Origin: Spirogloea muscicola
Lineage: Eukaryota > Streptophyta > Zygnematophyceae > Spirogloeales > Spirogloeaceae
Reading direction: 5' to 3'
Assembly: GCA_009602725.1 (NCBI GenBank)
Contig: WELB01000037.1
Coordinates: 453,971 to 485,031 of the forward strand
DNA length: 31,061 bases
The translations under genes were made by a program, and so were the position numbers. Below the pieces are notes generated by a model. The model worked only from the letters and a program-made list of their open reading frames with translations, was not told the origin of the DNA and did not search any database. Of the stretch, positions 10,563 through 21,444 are shown piece by piece. Position 1 is the stretch's first letter. Each line of letters opens with the position of its first letter.

Positions 10563-11647
10563 GCCTTGGTGGGCATATGCAATTATATCAACCGAATTAG
10601 GTGGTGGTAGTTGCTGCAAGTCATGGCGATTCAGAGAAGCTACACTGCAAGACCTGTGGTCCTGGCTAAGGATGTCAGCCCAACTCCCTGTGATAAAGAT
10701 TGACCTTAATGCCTCGCTTCTGCATGGCAAGCACTGGTAGGGTTTAGTGTTCTGTTCTTTAAAAGTGTACTTTGTACCAAGCTTGGTAAATCAAGGACAG
10801 AAGGCAAGTCCCTCCCCCTGTGCTGCAGTACTTACAGATGTAGAGAATCCTGAAGGTGGACTTGCAGTCTATGATGTGCAGCCTAATTACTCTTGCATGC
10901 CCTGGTTATACTCGACACTTCCCAGATATTGCCTCCCAGCTTTCCTGCTGAAACTGAGCTTCTGGTTTGCTCTTTCAACCTACTGTTTACAGTCTTTGAA
11001 AGTTGCTGCATGACTAACTAAAGCACACGCTGAGACGACACCTGGCTCACACCTGAGACGACAATTCTTACTTGCAGTGTAATAATCTCAAGAGAAGGTC
11101 ATTGCTTGCTAAACAGGCCTGCGTCTTATGAATGATAAGGTTCACAGATAAACTGGAAGACTTAAAACTGCTACCAAAGCCCTCAAGCGGGTATGAGGAC
11201 GTCAAAACGGCTACGCTCATGAATGGCCTGAAGCATGGTTGCCAGATTTATGAGTGGCCTCGACCCTAAATTCTGTTAAGATTTGTGTCAAGCACTATCA
11301 ATGAAGGGTCAATGGTTTGCGAAGGGCAGCCCCAAGAGGGAAAGGAGGAAAGAATGTACAAGTCTTGAAGAAGGTTGTTAGCGTACACCACTCAGGAGAG
11401 CCAGTGATCACTAAGAATGGTCGCCAAAGAACGGCTAGTCAGCATCTATAACAGCAGAGAAGGACACGCTTCCTCAGCAACGCGAGTGGCCGAGACAGGG
11501 AGCCACTCAGTACTTTTACCGCGCGTCAGCAGCCGCAAGGACAGCTCGCGCAGCAGGTAAGCAGCTATCACTGAGGAAGGCCTGTGGACCCCCCCCATCA
11601 CGCAAAACACACTCGATTTACCACCAGCCCTTGCAGCACCCTCCCTC
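10563..11647. other. Intergenic region, no gene recognised
   Basis: No open frame here resembles a known family on either strand. A short direct repeat CTGAGACGACA occurs twice near 11030-11065. The region is AT-richer than the neighbouring exons. Confidence 0.5.
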
Positions 11648-11707
11648 TCAATGTGCTTGCTTTTGTACATGGCCACACATGACCTCCCCATCTCTTGATA
11701 CACACGT
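11648..11707 (+). repeat. 60-bp dispersed repeat, copy A
   Basis: This segment starts with TCAATGTGCTTGC and matches 22536-22595 in the same orientation at about 53 of 60 positions by eye. Flanks on both sides are unrelated. The element family is not recognised; a short non-autonomous transposon or remnant is possible. Confidence 0.65.
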
Positions 11708-12258
11708 CTTTTTCCCTCTCCTGGGCGGGCCGCCCTCCGCCTCCCCAATCCCCCCTCGCTCGCTCGCTCGGGCTCGCGCCCCGGTGTGTCCTGTGTCCAA
11801 TTTCCTTCCACCCCCTCCTCCCTCCGTCTCCTCCTCACGCTCTTGTCCTCCTCCGCCTCCCCCCNCTCTCTCTCTCTCGCTCGTTCTCTCACTTTCACAG
11901 TCGTGAACCTCCATGCTTTCTGCTGGCTTCTGCCAGCCCCTCTCTTCTATGGGCGAGCTCATCTTCTTTCTGTAGCTCCCCGAGTGATAAATACCCCCAC
12001 TTTTGTGCCATCCATCTCAACTTCTCCTCGCTTCCAATCCTCCATCCATCTGTACTTCCCCACCGACCCCTCTCCTCAATTTCAGTTCCCTGCTGCCGCT
12101 CCTCCCCTCTCCTTGTGCGGACTATTGACCCGCATGCCTCACCAGGTACAACAGCCGTCAGGAAAAGGCCGCCACCATGTTGGTGTAGCAGGGCGTAGTG
12201 AGGACCTTAGGTCACAGCAGTGGAGCTGAGTAAGTGGCCAGCAATTGCAGTAAGGGCA
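11708..12258 (+). other. Pyrimidine-rich tract upstream of the STOP1-like gene
   Basis: From about 11708 to 11897 the plus strand is strongly C/T-rich. It includes CTCG units near 11755-11771 and a CT run beside an unresolved base (N) at 11865. The tract ends in CTTTCACAG, a good splice acceptor. It probably belongs to the promoter, 5' UTR or a leader intron of the STOP1-like gene. An ATG at 12134 followed by CAG/GTACAA could be a short first coding exon but cannot be confirmed. Confidence 0.4.
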
Positions 12259-12438
12259 ATGATCCCGCGCAAGAAGGCCGAGCGAGTCGTCCCAGCAAGC
12301 TCCCCGCCAACATCAGCACAGCAGCCTCCAGCAGTGGCCACCCAGCACGGCGGCGGCGGGCCGACCACGTTCTCCCTGCTCGGTCAACAGCTCACACACT
12401 TCCCACTGCCGCTGCTGAGTCCTGGCCGTGGCCACACT
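12259..12438 (+). other. Candidate upstream exon of the STOP1-like gene
   Basis: Sixty codons from ATG 12259 run open to a good donor (ACT/GTAAGC). A short pyrimidine-rich stretch ending in CTGTCCAG at 12499 follows. The peptide is rich in Ala, Pro, Gln and Ser, as in the disordered N-termini of STOP1 proteins. Joining at 12500 does not give the frame used by the next recognised STOP1 segment (a TGA lies at 12550-12552). Either another acceptor is used or this is untranslated leader. Confidence 0.3.
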
Positions 12439-12573
12439 GTAAGCTCCCCCTCTCTCTTCCTTTCCACTTCTCTGTCTCTCAATTGCCACGGCTGTCCAGG
12501 GAGCTACTGTCCATGCCTGTCAAGAGCGGACGCTGCAGGCAAAGGACGATGACGGCGGCGCCAAGAGCGCTGC

Positions 12574-15022
12574 ATGGCATATCCTGAAGCTTCGCTCTTG
12601 GCTGCTATGCTCGAGCAGGCAGTCCAACAGAACCTCCTATACAATGGCAGCAATGGGAAGGGCGGTAGCAGCGCCATGGCAAGCCCAATGGGTGGAGGAG
12701 GCAGGACCGCCGGTGGCATGGCAGGCAGTGCGGGGACCGGCTCCAGTGCGGCGCTGTCGCCACAGGCGCTCATGGAGGCACTCCGGCTCCTGCAGCAGCG
12801 CATTGGTGCGCTGCAGGCGCTCGTCCCACTCATCTCGCAGGCGCGCCGCCATGCCCTCCCTCCTCCTCCCCTCTCCTCTCCTGCTACTGTCTCACATAGA
12901 CATGTTCCTCCCTCCCTGCCCCTTTCAGCAAAGCAGCAATTTGGGTCTTCCATTGGGAGTCAGGAACGGCCTCCTGAAGTCTACATCTGCTGGATCAGCA
13001 GGGGAGTGGCCAGCTTTCGCCGCTAGCGGCGCAGCAGCAGGCGGCGGCAGCGGCGAGCGTGGCGTCAGTGATCAGTCAGCTGGTGGTGACGGCGGCAGAG
13101 ATGCTGCCGCAGGCTGCCGCCGCGCTCCAGCAGCACCACCACCAGCAGCAGCAGCAGGAGCAGGTGGCATATACCATCAAAGTCTTCCCCCCCTCCTCCC
13201 CCCCTCTTATCGCTCTGGCCTCTGGCTGTGTGTTTGCTAATTGTCTTGCCTAAACAGAAACCTAAACCTAAACCCGTCTAAACCCAGCAACACCCCATAC
13301 CCATCTCATACCTCAAGTCAGGTGCGCTCTTGTTGCTCTGCAGCCCCAGGTGCTGGCGGACTTGCTGCATGGCCACATGCTCAGCAGCGGCAGCGATGCG
13401 GGGGCCAGCGACGGCTTTCCTGGGCAGCACGAGGCGGCCTTCCTGCAGGCGGCGCTGCCGCAGCAGGGCCACGGCGGCGGTGACGCACCGAGGGGGGAAG
13501 GCCTGCCCCTCCTTCCTCCCCCTTCCTCCCCCTCCTCTTCATACTACCTGCCGCCAGGACCGCTGCCGCCACCGCTGCCGCCGTTCCCCTCCCCGGCATC
13601 GACTTCTCTGCCACCACATCTCACCAGTGCAACAGCCACGATGACCTCCACCTGCGGGGGAATGGCGGGCGCGGTCATGGTGCACGGCGGGTCGTCGGTG
13701 CTGCCGCTGCCACTGCCGCATTATGTTGATGATTGCAGCCCCGGTGGCAGGAGGTGCGGCCTCCCTGCTCCTACCTCCGCCACTCTGACTTGCTTCAATA
13801 CAAACACATCGTTTCCTAAGCCCCTAATTACACCCTCTCTGCTGCTGTGTAAGCAGCACTGGAATCCAAGACGGCAGCGCCGCAAGCAGGGGACCAGCTG
13901 ACGGCGACGAGGACGACGGTGAGGGGGCCGACAGCGAAGACCTGCCGCCGGGCAGCTACGAGCTCGTCGAGATGGATGCAATGGAGATCCTCGCGGAGCA
14001 CACGCACTTCTGCGAGATCTGCGGTTGGACGAAGCCCTTCATCCCTCCATACCTTCCCTCCTCCTTCCCTCTCCTGTGCCTTCCTTCCTCCTCCCCACCC
14101 TCCACCCCCTCGCAAACCCCCGCACTGCTAACTTACCTCCCTCTTCCAGATTTTCTACCTCTGCCTCTGTGATGATGGGCTCTGACACTTCTGAGTTACT
14201 GCTGCTGCCCAGGCAAGGGCTTCAAGCGGGACGCAAACTTGCGGATGCACATGCGTGGCCACGGGGACGACTACAAGACCGCCGCAGCGCTGGCGCGACC
14301 TGAGCGGAGCCCAGGGACCGCTAGCGGCAGTGGTGGAGGCGGCAGTGGTGGTGACGGCGACAGCCTTCCAACGATCCGGCGGTAAGCCTCGGCTCGTCAG
14401 CAGTGAGACGTGAGGTCTAACAACAGAGAGGGGGAATCCCTGGCCGAGGAGTGTTAAGCGATAACAGTTAACTGCTGTGCTAACAATGCCATATGCATGC
14501 CCTTAAGATGCAGCGCTGTCTCTGACGTGCAGGTTCAGCTGCCCATACGTCTCGTGCAAGCGGAACCGGCGGCACCGCAAGTTCGTGCCCCTCAAGACGA
14601 TGCTGTGCGTCAAGAACCACTATCGGCGGACGCACTGCCCCAAGATGCTGACGTGCACTAAGTGCAAGGCCAAGAAGTTCTCGGTGGTCGCCGACCTGAA
14701 GACGCACGAGAAGCACTGCGGCAGCGATAAGTGGCAGTGCAACTGCGGCACGACCTTTAGGTGAGACCACTGCCACTGCCCTCCTCCGGCTAGAGCTGGC
14801 CTATGCCGCCACCCCGCTCAACTGAGTCCTAAGCTCGTTGTCTGCAGCCGCAAAGACAAGCTGCTGGGGCACCTGTCGCTCTTCAAGGGTCATGCACCAA
14901 CGATGATGCTGCTGGACATGGACGACGGCGAAGGGTATGTCGGCGGGCAGCAGCCGAGCGAGGGCATTGCCGCGGCTCTCACAAGACTTCCACACTGCGG
15001 GCTTCGGTCTCTTGCTCAGTGA
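12574..15022 (+). CDS. STOP1: STOP1-like C2H2 zinc-finger transcription factor
   Basis: Homologue of Arabidopsis SENSITIVE TO PROTON RHIZOTOXICITY1, a nuclear activator for low-pH and aluminium tolerance; that role is known for land plants, not shown here. Firm exons: 13344-13753, 13857-14023, 14213-14381, 14533-14760 and 14848-14934, all in phase. Earlier segments are 12574 to about 12840 and about 12999 or 13014 to 13163. The first ends in [17 protein letters not shown], matching the plant FLEQKIHQLQDLV helix. The second reads [17 protein letters not shown], matching the plant IVQLISTAGSLLPSV block, then a His/Gln run. Four fingers follow: [23 protein letters not shown]...[14 protein letters not shown]...LKTHEKHC and [18 protein letters not shown]. 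Read-through from 14934 stops at 15020-15022. Alternatively, donor GG/GTATGT joins exons 15337-15384, 15446-15471 and 15528-15631, which stay in phase and end in a Gln-rich helix. A donor near 12840 is not a clear GT. Confidence 0.88.
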
Positions 15023-15336
15023 CCAACTGCTGCCCACGCTACCCAACCAAACTCCAATCTGCTGCGGCCTAATGGATGAAGCATCGCATTGGCGGGCGAC
15101 GCTCTCTGTGCTGCTACTTTAGTATTGGGCAATGTCTTTGATGACATACTCGGTTGAGTTGTGGTTTTACTGGCTTAAATTTGTCAAGGAAAAGACCCCA
15201 AGCACAGTCAGCCCCCCACTCCATCCCCCTCTCTTCCCTTCTCCTTACTCTGCATTGCTCTGCTGTTCCCGTGTACTCCACCTTCAACCTCTCTGATTGC
15301 TGCACACTGCTTCTCAGTGGCAGCCTTACCCCACAG

Positions 15337-15631
15337 CCATGACTTTAGGCTCCATCCAACTCCTTGGCAGCCTCACAAATTGAGGTGATGCCTGCGAGCG
15401 TAGGCTTCAGATGCTAAGACGCCGAGGGTGAAGTTCTTCTTCCAGCGATAGTGCCAGCAAGCTGTGGCGATGTTAAACCCCTGTTCTTTTTCGTGCATTG
15501 AAATTTCAATACACTTGGTTCTGCCAGCCTGTGAGGCCAAGGCGCAGCTCCTGCAGCAGGTCCAATTCCATCAGCAGGCCAGGTGTCTATGGAAAGAGTT
15601 GTCCACGATGGAGCAGCAGGGCCACCAATGA
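15337..15631 (+). other. STOP1: Candidate 3' terminal exons of the STOP1-like gene
   Basis: Three segments, 15337-15384, 15446-15471 and 15528-15631, continue the STOP1 frame after the donor at 14935. Each junction has GT and AG and keeps phase. The last encodes EAKAQLLQQVQFHQQARCLW, a likely amphipathic helix, and ends at TGA 15629-15631. Two of the implied introns are only 61 and 56 nt, shorter than others here. The alternative is a simple stop at 15022, leaving this as 3' UTR. Confidence 0.4.
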
Positions 15632-15821
15632 CACCTCGTCCAATTTGCCGTCAAATATACTGTCAATGCAGATATGTCCACATTGGTGGCAGCTCTGGAG
15701 ACGACAGCTGTTCTCCACTGGAGGAAGGAAGGAGGAAAAAGAACTGGGCCAACGCCTAACGTGGCCGTGTTTGAGGCTATGGACAAGTATGGTGTGCTGG
15801 AAGTAGCAGCAGTGGCTGTCC

Positions 15822-18800
15822 TCACAACCACACGGGAAGGCCAAAGTTCTGAAATGTGCGCAGCTCGCCACCGTAGCTCGCTGCCACAACCACAAGGCCA
15901 ACTGCTGCCGGCGCCGCAGTGCCACCACTGCTGCCTGCTGACCGCGCATCCTGCCATTTGCCAAGCTTGTTAGCTGTTAGAAATAGCGGTAATAAAGTTG
16001 ATCGCACCTAGAATAGAAGAGATTCCTAACAAGTGTAAATCTGAATCTAAATTGCGACAACTCGAGCAACTCTCCCAAGATCTGGATCTAAATGCCTACC
16101 CCTGAGCCATACAAGAAACCCAACAACAGTGTAACTATTCATGGACTTACGTTCTGCTGGGTTGTGGACGTTATGTTGACAATGCCAGCCCCGTCAGCAT
16201 TGCCCTCACCAGGCCAAAAGGTGCAGGCAGTCACGCCCGGGCAATTGAATGCCTCGTAAGATTCGTGCCAATCCTTGCGGAAACCAGTGTACAACGGGTT
16301 GATGGCAGGCACATACGTGTTGAGCGTTGGCCACAGCAGCACGCGCCCGTCCTCCGACGCGCACAGGATGAAGTCGCCCGCAGCACTGAACTGCGCCGCT
16401 GCGTGGCTGCTCGCCAGCTGGTGTCCTGCCGCTCCAGCCAGCAGCAACAGCATGAGCATGGGAGTACAACAGCCAAACTTGTATCATGGAAGGCAGTGTA
16501 AACAAGCGAGGGACTGCATGACAGCCTCAACCTTGAAAGTTTAGCCCCTCCTCGTGACAATGTCATACTAGCAAATTTTATACAGAACATGCTGGTGTAA
16601 GCCACGAACCTTGTCTAGCAGTCCTTGGATTTCAAAGCTTGAAGCCTTACAGGTAAACCTTCAGCCTTCAAGCATGTAGAATTCGGCTATGTGTGGGTAG
16701 GACAACGATCGTCTAGGCCTAAGGGCCAGATACTGAATGCTGAGATGTTAAGTTCTGGCATATGCTGATAAATTCTGGGCCAACAGCGCACCCTTGTACT
16801 TGCAAGTCAGCGTGGTACCATCATACAAGCGCAGACGCGAGTCATTGCTTGTCACCAGCACCTTGCTAGCATCCCCAGGCAGGCACTGCACCCCCCTCGC
16901 AAGCGCGCACGCACTGCCCCGTCAGCATGTCTGCAATTGACATTTTCTTGCTTCGAGTACCACAGGCACAGTAGCTTGCAACAAGCGCCGATCAACAGCA
17001 ATGCTTGTGATGGGAAGAGGGTAGCAGCGGACATGAATGCCAGTGATCTTCTTGCCGACCACATTGCGGCCACGCGTACTTCGCACATCTACCTGTCCCT
17101 CAAGCCGCAGCTTGTGCCCTGCAGCCAGCCGCCAGCCTCACATGAGCAGCCCGACCCAATGACTGGTGGGACTCGAAGCAGCAGCTAGCGAGCGCTCAGC
17201 ATATGGGTCCGAGATAATAGCCGCGGCTCAACAGAACCTATGCTGAACTTTGATTGTTATTTCTAAGTCATGAAGCCTTAATACAAGACAATATATAGAT
17301 TAGAGCCCAAGCTGTCTAGCTCGTGGTTGCTTGCATAGACTGCTAGGAAACTGCAACTTGTACTTGACACAAGCATGCGTGGATCTGCTGCAGGATACAT
17401 GTGCAAGCGCCCCTTGGCAACCAAGACCACATCACACAAGCACATCACACGAGGGGCTTGCACCTTCCGCCTTGTAAAATCGTCCGGTGCCTCGGTACGA
17501 ACCAATGACCGCTCTCTGCACACAGTAGTGTCAAAAACAGGACAACCGTCAGCAATTGCATTGGGCAGAATGATTAAGTTCCGCCAGGAAGGCGAACGCA
17601 ATGCCTGCTGGTGCCTCGGCCAGGATATAGGGATTGAGTAGGTGTGCAAGGGAAAGGAGAATGAGCAAGGTAAAAATGTATGAGAAAAATCCACCTGGCC
17701 GTCATGCGTGTACGTGCCGGCAGTGATCATCTCGCGTGCATCCGCCCACTCGACGACGCGGCTCTCCGGCACGCTCCAGATGCGCAGCTTCTGGTCCAGC
17801 GAACCGCTCAGGAAATACTTGTCGTCCATTGGGTCGAAGTCGATGCATGTCACTGTGGGCGCCACAGCAGCAGTAGCTAGCAGGAGATCGTCAGGCCACA
17901 TCACGGCCACCCTCCACATTTAACGTGGACATTGGGTGCACCTTTAGGCGCTCAATATCAGAGTGACAGGTTCCGAGGAAGAGCAGTGCTGACTTGCCAT
18001 AGTCGTTGTGGTGGAAGACACGGAGGCAAGTGTCGAGCGCAATGTGCCACAAGCGGACCGTCTTGTCCATAGACGACGACAGCAGGAACTTCTGGTTGCG
18101 CGACCAGGAGAGGTCAAGGACGTCGCTGCCGTGGCCCCGCAGCCGCCGTGCCGGCTGCGTTGCCAGCCAGAACGGCGCCACGCCTAGCCCGACCGCAGGC
18201 ACATGCCTGCCGCCCTCGACGGCAGCAGGGGGCCTTGCTCTGCCATCGCCGCTGCGGCACGAGCCACTCTCGCTGCCAGAGCCGTCCTCAGCACCGCCTG
18301 ATGCCACAGGGCCCTCACTGGCAGGCGACGTGCCACCCTCCCGGACCTCCCAGATGCGTACCACCGCGTCCTGTCCGCCAGTTGCGAGTAGCCGCCCGCT
18401 GGCATTGAATTTGAGCACCCAAATGGCCCCCTGCCTCGTACATGTGAGGCAGACGGCCGGCCATACCCTCCAAAGCACATCAGTGCCCAGTCGTAAGCTA
18501 TATGCTGCATTGGCAGCTCTTGCGCGGCACAGGGCATATATAACAGTACTTGAATGTATGGAGTCCTAAATTGTAGTCCTCCTGCCACTTATGCATGATC
18601 CGTCGAGGAGATGAAGTACGGGAGCTGGCCCTCACATGGTGCGCACGGAAATTCTGGAGATTGCGCAGGTCCGTCAGCTCTTTGTAGAGCTTGCGGTGGA
18701 CCTGTGTCTTTACGAGGGGCGCCGCACTGGCGCTGGCTGCCGGCTCGCCCTCGCCTGCCGAAAGCTCTGACCGGAATGACGACGCTGCTGATGCAGCTCC

Positions 18801-21444
18801 TATGGACTCAGGCCCTGCGACCACAAAGAGCAACAGAAAAAGGTCATCTTGCTCGCAAAAACGCCATGACCACATCTAATCAGTCCCAGAAACTGAGTCA
18901 CTCCCCAGATCCTTTGACAGAGTCCTCCGCAAAAGCTAACTTTGGTATACAAGAAGCCAAGTTTGGAGCAAGTACTATGTACAGCCACTTGCACGAAAAC
19001 TGCTGGGGATGGAGTGCGTCCTGATAGGCCTCTAGGCTCCCAGGGACCTAGATCGCAGAGTGAGGCTGTTCATGACATTACTGCTAGCCCTCTGCGCTTA
19101 GCAAACTAATTTATTTGTGTGAAGGAGACTCCGCTAAGCTTGAAGCAGCTCTGTACGTCTTCATCAGTGGCGCTGAGTGTGCTGCCACACAACCACCTAT
19201 CAGCGCAACTGCCAGACAGCCTGCCTCGTGATGCTCACCAGACCATTCTCCAGAGCTGTGCGTCAGCGCCACGCCGATGCGCTCGGCTCCCTGCACCCTA
19301 TCGGCTTCTGCATCCACCTTTGCGGGCAAGCCGTGACTCTTGCCAGCCACAGACTCAGCTTGTCTGGTTGCACCCTCACGAGTGCTCTGGCGGCCAGCAT
19401 AAACCTGAAAGAGTGGAGGACCTTAGGTGGCCAGTCAATGAGCTTGCCTTTGCTTATCTCAGTCTTTCGAGGACGATGCCATTGGCATGGAGGGACACAG
19501 ATCATCTTCATCCTTGCTTCGAGTGTGACTGCAACTGTCAGGGCCCAGGCCTGCCGACCTTGATGGCCTTCAGCCAGCTGCGCTGGCGGGCCTTCTTGGG
19601 CTTCTTGGCCATCGCCCGCAATGCCCAGCCCTCCTCGCCTGTCAGCAGTCCAGCAATTCAGCTCAGCAGGCGCCAACCACAAGGCCTGCGCGGCTGCCTG
19701 AGGGTGCACACTGGATCCCCACTTGCCCGCGCAGACAACCAGGGAGGCTCGGCAGCCAGCGCACCTGCACTCCACGGCGGCGCACCCTGGTCCTGCCTCG
19801 CCATCTCCTGCAGCATCGTCGGAACGCCTGCACCCAGCCCATGCACAAGAACAAGAAGCTCATGCCGGTTCTGAGTGCTGGTCAAGTTGCGTCTGGCTGC
19901 GCCATGGTCTCTGCAGGCCTTTGCAACCTTGGTCATGAGTCGGGAAGGTGACAGAGCCGATGAACGGGCGTGAGGATGAAGGAGTCCACCGAGGCTGCTC
20001 TCGAACTCCTCAATAGTGAGCTGCGCGCCCGTGCTGAGGTCACGGACGTGCTCGCTCCTGACGCCAGCACCGTGACCGGTACTCCTTCCAGCAGCACGTC
20101 GCCGCCAGTCCCGCGACTCGGAGGTGGAGGGTTGTCCGCCGCCCTCCTCCAGTACAAACTCCCGGCCACTATCCAGGTCCTTGATGCGGTACATGGACTC
20201 CACGGCAGGCGGGACTCCACAGCCGCCGCCGCCGCCGCCGCCGCTGCCGCCGCCGTCCCCACCCCCCTGGGAAGAGGGGCTGCTGTCAGACAGGGGGCTG
20301 CCCCGTCCTTGACGCCCTCTGGCAAAAGCTGCTGCTGCCGAGCGAGTCCTGCCTGGGGGGCTGCTGCTGGGAGACACGGCGGCCATGGACGGCGGCTGCG
20401 CGACCGGCGGCATCGAGCCCAGTCTCTTCCTGGGCCATGGTCGGGCCTGAGGGGTCTCGTTGAGCTCCGGAGCACTCGGCAGGCTTGCCAACGGCGCCGT
20501 GTCAACCATGACCGCCGGGCCATCGCCAGTTGCAGGCTGTGGCAACGTGCCCACTGTGTCGACTGCACCGCTGCCTGTCCACCGCAAGCAAGGAGGGCCA
20601 CTGGAGATGTCAGCGCTGCTTGGAAGATTGCTGCGCTTACACTAAGGTGGCAGCACCATGCAGTGGTGGCTCGGTTTCGAGCTCACCTAGCGGTTGCTCC
20701 GGCCGGCTGGCTGACCACGCGCCGGACTTCACTGCTCCACCATCACCGAGGTGCAGGGCACTGACGAAGACGAATGCGGCTGCTGGAATTAGAAAATTTG
20801 CTTTACTATTACTACCACCGTTAGTGAGGAAATCCACGACTTGCTTCTGCAAGCTTGTGAAGATTAGTCGAGCGGCTGTAAAGGCTAGCCAGGTGCATAC
20901 GGAGGGTGTTCATGACTATGTTAGCGGAGCCACAGGCTGACAGATAGGCAGATTGGCACTGGAGCAGTCCTCATTGGCACCATTGCTAACATGAAGGCCC
21001 CAAGATAATAGCCAAGAGCCACGAAGCCGCTTAGCCGACCAGGATCGGTGGGGTGCAGCCTCACCTGAAGCCGCCAGCTGGCAGCACCCCGTGGATGTCT
21101 CTGCGGCCTGTGCTGCCGCCGAGCCGCATGTGCTGCCGCAGCCGCTCGCGGCGCTCCTTCACGCTGCGCGGCTCGCCAACCCACACAGAGGACGCTTCGG
21201 CAGCAGCGGCGGCTGTGCGACTGGCAGCGGCGCTCGTCCCCACGCTGCTGTCCCCTCCGCTCTCGGGGCTCTGGATCTCCTCAGCGGCCTCGTAGAACTC
21301 CTCCTCGACCTCCTCCTCCTCGCCATCGCTGCTGCGGCGCTCGCCAGCGCCCCCGGCGCCGGCCATTGGCTGTGCCGCGGTGCCGTCGCCGACTCCCACA
21401 CTTGGACCCGCCGCTAAGGCTTCATCTGAGAGCATCCGAGCCAT
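15822..21444 (-). CDS. WDR44-like WD40-repeat protein (plant transducin/WD40 family)
   Basis: Scaffold protein related to Arabidopsis At5g24320/At1g64610 and animal WDR44 (a Rab11 binder); cellular role here unknown. Minus-strand exons: 21065-21444, 20687-20731, 19990-20600, 19559-19638, 19239-19404, 18636-18814, 17998-18430, 17695-17852, 17364-17463, 17033-17118, 16792-16885, 16151-16425 and 15822-15950. They total 2736 nt (911 aa). N-terminal family blocks are EEEFYEAAEEI and WVGEPRSVKERRERLRQ (exon 1), then YRIKDLDSGREFVLEE and LSTGAQLTIEEFE (exon 3). A basic KKPKKARQRSWLKAIK block is in exon 4. WD repeats run from about residue 488 to 905, including GAIWVLKFNASGRLLATGG, SDVLDLSWS with DKTVRLWH, YFLSGSLDQKLRIW and FILCASEDGRVLLW. 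The end reads GGELRTFQNFGLPVWL. A Gly run in exon 3 is coded by CCG repeats. Intron 17853-17997 is GC-AG. Exon 20687-20731, the ends of exon 3 and the last intron have alternatives that also keep phase. Confidence 0.9.
17464..17694 (-). other. In-frame, stop-free intron (retention candidate)
   Basis: This intron (donor CAG/GTGGAT, acceptor GGAAG) is 231 nt long, a multiple of three. The reading frame of both flanking exons runs through it with no stop codon. Retention would insert 77 residues between two WD blades. The inserted sequence has no family match, so splicing is the default reading. Confidence 0.5.
17853..17997 (-). other. GC-AG intron in the WD40 gene
   Basis: The exon ends ACTATG and is followed by GCAAGT, the consensus for GC donors; the acceptor is GCCCACAG. 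The join completes a Val codon and gives DYVTCIDFDP, exactly the family consensus (SDYVTCIQFNP). No GT donor in the right phase gives the same join. Confidence 0.8.

Noticed and set aside
12220-12552. 110-codon frame as the STOP1 N-terminus in one piece
   Set aside because: It ends in a stop before the recognised STOP1 segment, and its second half is a typical pyrimidine-rich intron; only 12259-12438 is kept as a weak exon candidate.
19119-19874. 251-codon plus-strand open frame
   Set aside because: Antisense to recognised WD40-gene exons (19239-19404, 19559-19638); composition and lack of homology mark it as a shadow frame.
19970-20764. 264-codon plus-strand open frame
   Set aside because: Antisense shadow of the GC-rich WD40 exon that carries the RIKDLDSGREFVLEE block.
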